From positions 1-23,481 of the forward strand of contig CAKTOX010000028.1 in the NCBI GenBank assembly GCA_934590355.1: a DNA stretch of 23,481 bases, in the 5' to 3' direction. Positions 15,207 to 22,018 of the stretch are shown here, in pieces. Source of the stretch: an uncultured Oscillospiraceae bacterium. GTDB lineage: Bacteria > Bacillota > Clostridia > Oscillospirales > Oscillospiraceae. A model generated the notes under the pieces. The model searched no databases. It saw only the letters and a program-made list of their open reading frames with translations, and was not told where the DNA came from. A program made the translations under genes and the position numbers. How positions within the stretch are numbered: position 1 is the first letter of the stretch; every line of letters begins with the position of its first letter.

Positions 15207-15779
15207 TAAAAGAGTTGCGAACGAGCCGAGAATATCATCACTGATGTTGCCGGTGAGGGCGTTATTGTAGTTGCAGATAAACGTGCCGGCAATGAGTATC
15301 ATCATGCCCTCCGCCTCTCGAGCCCCCGCCTCATCGCCGTATATTTCGCGCAGGCACTTTTCCATTACGGCGCGCCATTCGGCAAACTCGGCCTTCACGA
15401 GCTCGGCAACACGCTCGTTATAATGCGCCAGAACATAGGTCTGCGTCGTGGCGTTGGGGCGCTGCTCGCCGACCTTGCCGCGCGCAACGTAGCTCATGAA
15501 TGCGTTCATGTATTCAAGATTTGAGTTGTAGTCCGAGCGGGGGTGACTGCGAAACCATTCCACGCACTTTTCGCTCATGTATTCGCGCGTATACCGCACA
15601 TAGCCGAGCAAAAGCTCCTCTTTGCAGTCAAAGTAATTGAGCAGCTTCGCGTGGCTCATGCCTGCCTCCGCGGCTATGTCGCGCAGCGAAACATTTGTGA
15701 GCGGCTTTTTGTCGATGCAGCGCTGAAATGCCATGAGAATTTCCATGCGCACGGCGTCCTTGTCTACTATAAGCGGCAT
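15198..15779 (-). CDS. TetR-family transcriptional regulator
   Basis: 193 aa. The N-terminal HTH is clear: LTNVSLRDIAAEAGMSHAKLLNYFDCKEELL (about aa 27-57). The rest is the helical ligand-binding/dimer domain with no recognisable ligand signature. The start at 15779 is set by AAAGGAGAAAAA just upstream on the minus strand; a longer same-frame extension lies antisense to the lactonase-like gene and is rejected. It faces a metallo-beta-lactamase gene across a 78-bp intergenic region containing a perfect palindrome, so it probably represses that gene and itself. Confidence 0.92.
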   Translation of the reverse strand: MPLIVDKDAVRMEILMAFQRCIDKKPLTNVSLRDIAAEAGMSHAKLLNYFDCKEELLLGYVRYTREYMSEKCVEWFRSHPRSDYNSNLEYMNAFMSYVARGKVGEQRPNATTQTYVLAHYNERVAELVKAEFAEWRAVMEKCLREIYGDEAGAREAEGMMILIAGTFICNYNNALTGNISDDILGSFATLLNK

Positions 15780-15795
15780 TTTTTCTCCTTTGCTG

Positions 15796-15840
15796 TTTAC
15801 AAAACGGTTGGTATGTGATAGCATTTTACCACTTGGTAAA
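15796..15840 (+). promoter_or_regulatory. Divergent promoter with palindromic TetR operator
   Basis: A perfect palindrome TTTACCA-CT-TGGTAAA occupies 15825-15840. Immediately before it on the plus strand is TTTACA (15796-15801), 17 bp, TAGCAT (15819-15824), so the palindrome covers the predicted transcription start of the lactonase-like gene. A partial half-site GGTTGGTA lies at 15806-15813. Position and symmetry fit autoregulated TetR control. Confidence 0.75.
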
Positions 15841-15857
15841 TTAAAATTCCAGAGGTA

Positions 15858-16721
15858 ATGACCGTGGATAACGAAAAATTCGGAATTAAGATACACGTCC
15901 TGCACTGCGGCAGAATGCTTGTGAGCCCGCGTGTGCCGTATGGCGGCGGCATAACGCTCAAAAACCTTCTTCACGAGGTGACGGAAAGAGTATCGAAACG
16001 CGTTGAGCTGCCCGTGAGCGCGTATCTCATAGAGCATCCGAAGGGCAGAGTGCTTGTCGATACGGGCTGGGGAAGGGAGATAAGTCCCGCGGGCGTTTAC
16101 GATGAGAGCGCAGTCAAAAGCCAAATGCCCGACTATCTTGCGGCGCTGTACCGCCCGTGGGTGGCAAAGGGCGAGACAGTCGTTGAGCAGCTTGCCGCAA
16201 TGGGACTGCGCCCCGAGGATATAGACATTGTTGTTTTGACCCATCTTGACGCCGACCACACGAGCGGACTGCGCTCGCTCATGGGCGCAAAGCGCTTTCT
16301 GCTGCCCGAGGAGGAGCGCTGGTGGGCAGACCGCACGGTGTATCGGCTGCGCCAGCCCGCGGGGCTTTGGGAGGGGATGCCGATAGAGCATTTCTGGTTC
16401 AAGGGCACGATGGAGGGGCCGCTGTGGTGGTCGTACGATCTGTTCGGCGACGAGGCGGTGACGCTCGTGTGCCTGCCCGGACACAGCGACGGTCACATCG
16501 GCCTGCGGATACGAAACGGAGAAAGGTTCGTCATCCTCACCTCGGACGCGGCATACACGGAGCGCTCGTGGCGCGAGGATATTTTGCCCGGCTTCGGCTT
16601 TAATCCCAAGGCGATACGAAAATCCTACGCATGGATAAGAAGTCAGGCGCAGGAGCCCGGCTGTGTGGCCGTCATAGCAAACCATGATCCCGATGTCAGA
16701 CCCTGCACCATCGAGCTATGA
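15858..16721 (+). CDS. Metallo-beta-lactamase-fold hydrolase (N-acyl-homoserine lactonase-like)
   Basis: 287 aa from ATG 15858; a GTG at 15864 is better spaced from AGAGG and may be the true start. The metal site can be traced: HLDADH (His129, Asp131, Asp133, His134), PGHSDGH (His209), TSDAAY (Asp230) and ANHDPD (His276). The overall arrangement resembles the AttM/AiiA lactonase branch, whose members open lactone rings. The usual HxHxDH has Asp in place of the second His. Substrate unknown; a detoxifying role under TetR control fits the context. Convergent with tcdA, with no clear terminator between them. Confidence 0.85.
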   Translation: MTVDNEKFGIKIHVLHCGRMLVSPRVPYGGGITLKNLLHEVTERVSKRVELPVSAYLIEHPKGRVLVDTGWGREISPAGVYDESAVKSQMPDYLAALYRPWVAKGETVVEQLAAMGLRPEDIDIVVLTHLDADHTSGLRSLMGAKRFLLPEEERWWADRTVYRLRQPAGLWEGMPIEHFWFKGTMEGPLWWSYDLFGDEAVTLVCLPGHSDGHIGLRIRNGERFVILTSDAAYTERSWREDILPGFGFNPKAIRKSYAWIRSQAQEPGCVAVIANHDPDVRPCTIEL

Positions 16722-16748
16722 CCCTACGGCAGGCCGTTTTGATGGCGA

Positions 16749-17465
16749 TTATCGTTTGCCGCCGTCTGCTATGCTCATGACCACATACTGACACAGCAGC
16801 AGTCCCGCGCTTGCCGGCACCCAAACCAGCGAGCCGGGCACGCTTCTGCGTCCCGGGGGAGGCGCCTCGAATTGGGCACACTCCATCGCCTCCTCGGGCG
16901 AAAACACGACCGCATGGTGCTCGATGCCGACGGCTCGCAGCTCCTTGCGCACCACCCTTGCCAGCGGACAGCCGCTGGTCTTTTTTATGTCGCAAAGCGT
17001 CAGCCGCTGCGCATCGCACTTGTTGCCCGTGCCGAGCGCGGAAACGATGGGGATATTGCGCTGCTTCGCCTGTGCGATGAGATCGACCTTGCAGGAAACG
17101 AGGTCGATGCAGTCGACTATAAAATCATAGTCCGCGAAAAAATCCTCGCGGCTTTGCGCGTCGTAGCGACCGACTATGGCGCGCACGTCAATATCGGGGT
17201 CAATGTCTGAAATTCGTGCCTTTATGACCTCCGCCTTGGGCATACCCACAGTCGAAGTGAGGGCGCAAAGCTGCCTGTTTATATTGCTCAGCCCGACCTC
17301 GTCCTGATCGATTATCGTGAGCCTGCCGACGCCGCAGCGTGCGAGCGCCTCAGCGCACCATGAGCCCACGCCGCCGAGCCCGAACACCGCGACGTGCGCA
17401 TTTTTGAGCCTTTCCATTGCTTCACCGCCGAGCAGCATCTCGGCGCGAACCGTTCTTTCGTTCAT
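16749..17465 (-). CDS. tcdA: tRNA threonylcarbamoyladenosine dehydratase TcdA (ThiF/MoeB family)
   Basis: 238 aa E1-like enzyme. ATP-binding GLGGVGSWCAEALARCG (aa 29-45), IDQDEVGLSNINRQ and the adenylation-site region DYDFIVDCIDLVSCKVDLI are all present, followed by GNKCDAQRL and TSGCPLARVVRKELR. TcdA dehydrates t6A at tRNA position 37 to the cyclic form. Length and the SGCPLARVVR motif separate it from ThiF and MoeB, which would otherwise tempt because of the thiamine genes nearby; it is not part of that operon. GGAGGCAAAAGG precedes the ATG. It is downstream of the foldase gene but separated by a terminator. Confidence 0.92.
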   Translation of the reverse strand: MNERTVRAEMLLGGEAMERLKNAHVAVFGLGGVGSWCAEALARCGVGRLTIIDQDEVGLSNINRQLCALTSTVGMPKAEVIKARISDIDPDIDVRAIVGRYDAQSREDFFADYDFIVDCIDLVSCKVDLIAQAKQRNIPIVSALGTGNKCDAQRLTLCDIKKTSGCPLARVVRKELRAVGIEHHAVVFSPEEAMECAQFEAPPPGRRSVPGSLVWVPASAGLLLCQYVVMSIADGGKR

Positions 17466-17479
17466 CCTTTTGCCTCCGC

Positions 17480-17513
17480 AAAAAATACGGGCCGTCCTCG
17501 GACGGCCCTGTTT
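17480..17513 (-). terminator. Rho-independent terminator of the foldase gene
   Basis: Read on the minus strand, GGGCCGTCC (17508-17500), a 2-nt apex, GGACGGCCC (17497-17489), then TATTTTTT. The real loop is probably four bases. It isolates the foldase transcript from tcdA, whose ribosome site begins just beyond. Confidence 0.85.
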
Positions 17514-17523
17514 TATCTATGCT

Positions 17524-18786
17524 TTATCTGCCGACATAGCGTGCTGCCTTGAGGTAGCTTGCGGTGAAAACATCGGTTATCTTGGAGAACACGTCGGTGT
17601 TCCACTTGCTCAGAGCGTCCTGATCGAGCAGGTTCTTTGCAACGTAGTCGCAGTAATTCATGTCGCCGCTCTCCTCGGTGGGAGCCTGATTGTTATCGCG
17701 TGCCGTGAAGATGACGACATAGCTGCCGGAAGAGCCGTCAACGACTGCGCTGTCGCCGGCCTTGCGGTCCGCGCTCTTGACCCACTCGGCAATGTCTGCC
17801 TCAACGGAGGAGCCTGCCAGAGCGGACTGCTCCTTTATCTCCGCACCCTCAACGGCTGCCTTTGCCGCATCTGCGAGCGTGCTTCCGCCGTTAACGCCGG
17901 CGAGGATGGCCTCTGCGGTAGCGTGAGCGGCTGCCTTTGCCTCGTCGGTGGGGTCTGCGGCGGTGCCGTCCTCGTTCTTCTCGGTCTCAACGGCGACGAG
18001 GTAGTAGCTGTAGGTGAACTTATCGTAGCTGTCCTTGACGGACTCGTACTTTTCGGTGAGCTGGTCGGCGGTGTAGCTCTGTGCGCCGGTGATGGCGAGC
18101 TGGACCTTGTTTGCGAGAGCCTCAAGCTCAAGGATGCCGCGGGCGACGGATTCGTTGGTGCCCTTGCCGTACTGAGCAGCGAGGAACTTGCTTGCGTTGC
18201 GGTAGTTATTTTCCTTTGCCGCGTCCTCAATGGCGCTCACGGTTTTGTCAACGCTCTCGAGGTCGGACTTGTCAAGGGTAATGTCGTTTGCCTTTGCGTA
18301 TGCCTCAAAGGCCGCCATCTGGGTCAGAAGGCTCTTGGTGGCGTCGCGGAAGTAATCGTCCCACGTGTAGTTGTCCTTCTGATCCTCGGGAGCCATGGGG
18401 CAGCTCTGCTCGTCAAGAGGGCTGTTAACGTCAAGACCGAACATGGATGCATAGCTTCCGTAGGTGTTGTAGAAGTTAACAAACTGCATATTATAAACAT
18501 AGTTGCACTCGGCAACGCTGAACGAGCGCTCTACTGCTGGAACGGTGATGTCGCCCACGGTGACCTCGGTGCTGCTCACATCGAGAGCGCTGAGAGATCT
18601 GTACATAGCGCCGGTGTTGATGTAAATTGCGATGGCGAAGAAGATAACGAGGGCTACGCCGACGATTATCCATTTAATGCTCTGCTTTTTCTTCTTTGCG
18701 GCCTCCTCCTGAGCGAGAATGTCCTTTCGATAGGTGCCCTCGCTTCGGGCGGCCTGGCGGTTTTTTCTTTCGGTTGATGCACTCAT
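17524..18786 (-). CDS. Membrane-anchored SurA/PrsA-like peptidyl-prolyl isomerase or chaperone
   Basis: 420 aa. A basic cytoplasmic tail (aa 1-38) precedes one membrane helix (about 39-57, WIIVGVALVIFFAIAIY), leaving a long extracytoplasmic domain. The helical middle (about 75-240) resembles SurA/PrsA chaperone helices. Residues about 250-370 look like a degenerate parvulin domain (YSYYLVAVETE, AEAILAGVNGGSTLADAAK, GDSAVVDGSSGSYVVIF). There is no lipobox Cys, unlike classical PrsA; it is held by a signal anchor. Family members fold secreted proteins at the membrane-wall interface. Isomerase activity is uncertain because parvulin catalytic residues are not obvious. Monocistronic with its own promoter and terminator. 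Confidence 0.82.
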   Translation of the reverse strand: MSASTERKNRQAARSEGTYRKDILAQEEAAKKKKQSIKWIIVGVALVIFFAIAIYINTGAMYRSLSALDVSSTEVTVGDITVPAVERSFSVAECNYVYNMQFVNFYNTYGSYASMFGLDVNSPLDEQSCPMAPEDQKDNYTWDDYFRDATKSLLTQMAAFEAYAKANDITLDKSDLESVDKTVSAIEDAAKENNYRNASKFLAAQYGKGTNESVARGILELEALANKVQLAITGAQSYTADQLTEKYESVKDSYDKFTYSYYLVAVETEKNEDGTAADPTDEAKAAAHATAEAILAGVNGGSTLADAAKAAVEGAEIKEQSALAGSSVEADIAEWVKSADRKAGDSAVVDGSSGSYVVIFTARDNNQAPTEESGDMNYCDYVAKNLLDQDALSKWNTDVFSKITDVFTASYLKAARYVGR

Positions 18787-18826
18787 TTCTGATCTTCCTT
18801 TTTACATTTTGTAATGTGATTTTTTA

Positions 18827-18855
18827 ATTATACCCCAAAATGGCAGTAGTTTCAA
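18827..18855 (-). promoter_or_regulatory. Promoter of the foldase gene
   Basis: On the minus strand TTGAAA (18855-18850), a 17-bp spacer and a perfect TATAAT (18832-18827). A short inverted repeat ACATT-TTGT-AATGT (18804-18817) lies in the leader, a possible operator. Confidence 0.8.
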
Positions 18856-18863
18856 TAGCAAAG

Positions 18864-18892
18864 TTGCGCCTTTGCCGCCGATGTGGTATTAT
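18864..18892 (+). promoter_or_regulatory. Promoter of the metallophosphoesterase gene
   Basis: TTGCGC (18864-18869), a 17-bp spacer and TATTAT (18887-18892). Its -35 is 8 bp from the divergent foldase promoter's -35, so one regulator could affect both genes. Confidence 0.65.
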
Positions 18893-18908
18893 CGTGGGGA
18901 ATGCTAAT

Positions 18909-19778
18909 ATGATCGAGGCAAAAAAATTGAACGGCAGCAGAAAAAAACGCAAAAGCTCCGTGCGGCTTACGCTCGGCGTTATAATAATTCTTGTCCTTCT
19001 CGCGGTGCTCGAGCTGCGCGACAGCAGCGCAAATCTTGGAGTGAGCGAGTATGAAATATCATCTGAAAAGCTCCCTGAGAGCTTTGACGGCTTTCGCATC
19101 GTTCAGCTCTCCGACCTGCACGGCGCGCGCTTCGGCGAAAACGGCGACGAGCTTGCGGAAACGGTCAGGGCGCTGGAGCCCGATCTCATCGCACTCACGG
19201 GCGATTTCATAACCGACGGGAGCGATCTTGACGCAGTGCGCGAGCTCGTGCCGAGGCTCACCGAGCTGTGCCCCGTGTATTTCGTCAGCGGCAACCATGA
19301 ATTCGGCTCCGGCCTTGCGCAGGAGGTCAGAAAGATTATGGAGGATGCGGGCGCAAGGTATCTGAGCAACGAGTTCGTCACGATATCCCGCGGCGGGGAG
19401 AGCATACTCCTCGGCGGAGTGGAGGATCCCTTGGCGTATGCCGACATGATAGACCCGCCTGAGCTTGCGCGGCTCATGAACGAGGCGGACGCGGCGGCTT
19501 ATAAAATTCTTCTCGGCCACCGCAACTATTGGATGACGAAGTATCCCGAGCTGCCCGTGGATCTGATATTCAGCGGCCACGCTCACGGCGGCCTTATCCG
19601 CATACCGGGCGTCGGCGGGCTTATCGGTACCGACAGAAAGCTCTTTCCGCGCTACACCGCGGGAGTTTTCGAAAACGGCAGCTACACGCTCGTCGTCTCG
19701 CGCGGGCTCGGCAACTCCGTGCCCGTGCCGCGGCTATTTAACCGCCCCGAGATAGTCGCCGTGACCCTGCATAATTAG
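18909..19778 (+). CDS. Membrane-anchored calcineurin-like metallophosphoesterase (YkuE-like)
   Basis: 289 aa from ATG 18909, chosen because it follows the promoter and GGGGA; the frame is open upstream to 18840, but that start would precede the transcription start. A basic N-terminus and membrane helix (about aa 18-35) anchor it with the enzyme outside. Metal-site motifs: LSDLHG (Asp69, His71), LTGDF (Asp99), SGNHE (Asn129, His130), LGHRN and SGHAHGG. Members of this branch cleave phosphoester or pyrophosphate bonds such as UDP-diacylglucosamine or lipid-linked substrates. The exact substrate is unknown. Confidence 0.9.
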   Translation: MIEAKKLNGSRKKRKSSVRLTLGVIIILVLLAVLELRDSSANLGVSEYEISSEKLPESFDGFRIVQLSDLHGARFGENGDELAETVRALEPDLIALTGDFITDGSDLDAVRELVPRLTELCPVYFVSGNHEFGSGLAQEVRKIMEDAGARYLSNEFVTISRGGESILLGGVEDPLAYADMIDPPELARLMNEADAAAYKILLGHRNYWMTKYPELPVDLIFSGHAHGGLIRIPGVGGLIGTDRKLFPRYTAGVFENGSYTLVVSRGLGNSVPVPRLFNRPEIVAVTLHN

Positions 19779-19842
19779 GGCATTTTTTCACCCTGAGCGG
19801 CATATAATAAAACTATGCTGATTTATTTTAGAGGTGAAAAGC

Positions 19843-19905
19843 ATGGAAACAGATATTGACGATCTCATTTTCGGAGATAACGATCCCGGTCCGAGCGACC
19901 GCTGA
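19843..19905 (+). CDS. Putative 20-aa acidic microprotein
   Basis: An ATG-to-TGA ORF of 20 codons (begins METDIDDLIF, ends GPSDR) with AGAGGTGAAAAGC directly upstream. A TATAAT (19803-19808) lies 35 bp before it, without a convincing -35. A strong terminator begins at its stop codon. Seven of the 20 residues are acidic; there is no signal or membrane segment. The arrangement (-10, ribosome site, ORF, terminator) fits a complete small transcription unit. I recognise no homologue, and chance cannot be excluded at this length. Confidence 0.45.
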   Translation: METDIDDLIFGDNDPGPSDR

Positions 19906-19929
19906 GCCTGCCGTGCGGCAGGCTTTTTT
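19905..19929. terminator. Bidirectional terminator at the end of the microprotein and histidine-kinase genes
   Basis: AGCCTGCC (19905-19912), loop GTGC, GGCAGGCT (19917-19924), then T residues to 19929. It overlaps the microprotein stop and abuts the stop of the minus-strand kinase gene. Confidence 0.88.
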
Positions 19930-21142
19930 ATATCACGGCGCGGAAAACTATGCTCCGGCCGTCGGTACTTTCGGCGCTTATGCTGCCGCCGTGAGCCTCC
20001 GCAACGGCGCGCGCGATAGAAAGCCCGATGCCGGTGCCGCCGTCTGCGCTGCGAGCCTTGTCGGCGCGGTAAAAGCGGTCGAAAAAGCGGCTTATGTCGC
20101 CGAGCGAGCCCTCCGCGCAGGTGTTATATACCTCAATGACGCTGCTTTTGTGCTGCTTATAGACCGAAAGGCGAATTTCGCCGCCCTCGTCGGAGTATTT
20201 AAAGGCGTTGTCGAGCAGGATGGAGATCATCTGCTGCACCGCCGCCGTGTCGCCGTGAACGCTGATGTTATCCTCGATGCTGCGGGAGTATTTCTTGCCC
20301 TGAGCCACGGCGCGCAGCTCAAAGGGCTCGGACACCTCCCACGCGGCGTCGCTGAGCGAAAAGTCGCACATATCAGGCATCTGCGCACCCTCGTCGAGCT
20401 TCGAGAGCGTCACGAGATTTGCCACGAGCTTCGACATACGCGCGGCCTGCTTTTGAATATTGTCCACCCACTCGTTTTCGCCCGTTTCGAGCTTTAAAAC
20501 GTCCGCGCTTGTCGAGATGGAGGTCAGCGGCGTCTTGAGCTCGTGCCCGGCATCGGTTATGAACTGCTTTTGAAGCTGCATATTTTTCATGTACGGCGCG
20601 GTCGCCTTTTTGGAAAACGCCGTTATGAGCGCAAACGCCGCAAGCAAAGCCAAAAGCGACACGATGACGGAAACTCTCAGCAGAGTTTTCATGGACTGCT
20701 GCTCCGGTACGGCGTTTAAAAACACGACGATGCTGCCGCCAGAGGCGCTGAGGACGCGGTAGCGGTAATCGCCGTAGTACCCGCGCTCGCGCCCGGAGGA
20801 GAGCGCGTCCGAGGAGTAGGACAGCGCCTGCTCAACGCTCACCGTTGCGATGTAGTCGCGGAAAACTCCGGCGGCCTTGCCGTTTTGGTCATAGTAGACC
20901 GCAAAAAAGCGCGTCATGTACATTTCCTCGGACGAGTGTCCGCCGAAAATTTCGGGCAGGGAATAATCCTTGCCGGAGCTGTAAGTGCCGGTGAGGGACA
21001 TGATATCGAGCGTGTCGTCAAGACTGTCCGTGGTTATTTTGTAGTTCCATAAATTCACCGCGCAAAGCAGCACGAGCGTCACCGCACCGATCGCCGCCAT
21101 TGCCGCCGCGATGAATCTTCTGCGAAGCTTTTTGAGCATCAT
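19928..21142 (-). CDS. Two-component sensor histidine kinase
   Basis: 404 aa. Two membrane helices (about aa 9-31 and 157-177) flank an extracytoplasmic sensor of about 125 residues with no recognised fold. Then come the H-box FITDAGHELKTPLTS (His200 phospho-acceptor), N-box ILLDNAFKYSDEGG, F-region FFDRFYRADKARS and G-box GGTGIGLSIARAVAEAHGG, so it should be catalytically competent. The start overlaps the response-regulator stop by 4 nt. Architecture and the adjacent HtrA gene suggest an envelope-stress sensor comparable to CssS; that role is inferred. Confidence 0.94.
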   Translation of the reverse strand: MMLKKLRRRFIAAAMAAIGAVTLVLLCAVNLWNYKITTDSLDDTLDIMSLTGTYSSGKDYSLPEIFGGHSSEEMYMTRFFAVYYDQNGKAAGVFRDYIATVSVEQALSYSSDALSSGRERGYYGDYRYRVLSASGGSIVVFLNAVPEQQSMKTLLRVSVIVSLLALLAAFALITAFSKKATAPYMKNMQLQKQFITDAGHELKTPLTSISTSADVLKLETGENEWVDNIQKQAARMSKLVANLVTLSKLDEGAQMPDMCDFSLSDAAWEVSEPFELRAVAQGKKYSRSIEDNISVHGDTAAVQQMISILLDNAFKYSDEGGEIRLSVYKQHKSSVIEVYNTCAEGSLGDISRFFDRFYRADKARSADGGTGIGLSIARAVAEAHGGSISAESTDGRSIVFRAVI

Positions 21143-21810
21143 TTTTCCTCCAGCGCATAGCCCGCGCCGCGAATCGTTTTTATTTCGGCCTGTGCGCCGA
21201 GCTGCCGCAGCTTTTTGCGCAGAAATCCGATGTACGTCCAGACGACGTCGGTCTCCGACTCCGTGTCAAGATCCCAGACCTTCTGCATGAGCGCCTCCGA
21301 CGAGAAAACGCGACCGCGGTTGCGCATGAAAAGCTCCATGAGCTGAAACTCCTTGTTGTTGAGCCGCACGGAGCTGCCGGAGCACGAGAGCGTGTAGGAG
21401 CTTAAGTCGAGCGTCGTGTCGCCCACGCAGAGCGTGTCCGCGGCATAGCTTCCGCTGCGCCTTGTCAGCGCCCTCACGCGCGAGAGAAATTCGCCCATGG
21501 CAAAGGGCTTGGGCAGATAGTCGTCCGCGCCCGCGTCAAGCCCCGCGATGCGGTCTTCGATCTCGCTTTTCGCAGTCAGGAACATGACGGGCGCCGTCAC
21601 GCCGCTCTCGCGTGCTCTTTTTAGCACCTCAAGCCCGTCAAGCCCGGGCATCATTATATCGAGCACGATCGCGTCATAGTGCACCGAGAGGATATAGTCC
21701 AGCGCGTCCGTGCCGCTGTGCACCATATCCACGGCGTAGCGGCTTTTTTCGAGCATGACCTTCAGCGCTTTTGCAATGCCGACCTCGTCCTCCGCAATAA
21801 GGATACGCAT
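21139..21810 (-). CDS. OmpR/PhoB-family response regulator
   Basis: 223 aa. The receiver domain has the acidic pocket in AEDE, phospho-acceptor Asp51 (IVLDIMMPGLDG), Thr79 and Lys101 (DYLPKPF). The C-terminal winged helix shows LNNKEFQLMELFMRNRGRVFSSEALMQKVW and IGFLRKKL. It is the first gene of a two-gene unit with the kinase. Direct TTTCAG repeats lie upstream of it and upstream of htrA, and are its likely binding sites. Confidence 0.95.
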   Translation of the reverse strand: MRILIAEDEVGIAKALKVMLEKSRYAVDMVHSGTDALDYILSVHYDAIVLDIMMPGLDGLEVLKRARESGVTAPVMFLTAKSEIEDRIAGLDAGADDYLPKPFAMGEFLSRVRALTRRSGSYAADTLCVGDTTLDLSSYTLSCSGSSVRLNNKEFQLMELFMRNRGRVFSSEALMQKVWDLDTESETDVVWTYIGFLRKKLRQLGAQAEIKTIRGAGYALEEK

Positions 21811-21859
21811 AATTTACATCTCCATAAAATTTATAGTGTTATAATAATACAATAACCGA

Positions 21860-21886
21860 CTGAAACGAGCCTGAAAATATTATAAT
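21860..21886. promoter_or_regulatory. Candidate response-regulator box and divergent promoter elements
   Basis: CTGAAA-N5-CTGAAA (21860-21876) is a direct repeat with an 11-bp period, the spacing OmpR-family dimers favour. On the minus strand it reads TTTCAG-N5-TTTCAG, with TATAAC 16 bp after the second copy, so it overlaps the -35 of the regulator operon. On the plus strand a TATAAT (21881-21886) follows closely. Confidence 0.6.
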
Positions 21887-21945
21887 GTCACCGGCACAAA
21901 ATTCAAATAAGATTTTTTCAAATTCATATTTTGCTAACAAATCTT

Positions 21946-21961
21946 TTTCAGTCCATTTCAG
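21946..21961 (+). promoter_or_regulatory. Second candidate response-regulator box, upstream of htrA
   Basis: TTTCAG-N4-TTTCAG (21946-21961, 10-bp period), the same hexamer as the other box in opposite orientation, 57 bp before the htrA start. A weak TATTCT lies at 21972-21977. It may be the activating site for htrA. Confidence 0.5.
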
Positions 21962-22018
21962 GTCGGCGCTTTATTCTTTGGTCATACCGAAAAGAAAATC
22001 GATCGGAGGCTCAACGAT

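Noticed and set aside
15780..16685. N-terminal extension of the TetR frame on the minus strand, giving a 495-codon ORF
   Set aside because: It is antisense to the lactonase-like gene, lacks protein-like sequence, and the TetR start at 15779 has a good ribosome site and normal family length.
16722..16748. Terminator between the lactonase-like gene and tcdA
   Set aside because: ACGG-CAGG-CCGT followed by four T residues is too short a stem to call with confidence.
16749..17465. ThiF, a thiamine biosynthesis adenylyltransferase
   Set aside because: Tempting because of the thi operon, but length and the SGCPLARVVRKEL segment match TcdA, and it is on the other strand in a different unit.
17317..18777. 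486-codon plus-strand ORF
   Set aside because: It is a shadow of the foldase and the start of tcdA on the other strand; it is Val/Cys/Leu-rich with no motifs and no ribosome site.
18840..18908. Longer N-terminus for the metallophosphoesterase
   Set aside because: This start would be upstream of the predicted promoter -10; the 18909 start gives the expected anchor-plus-enzyme form.
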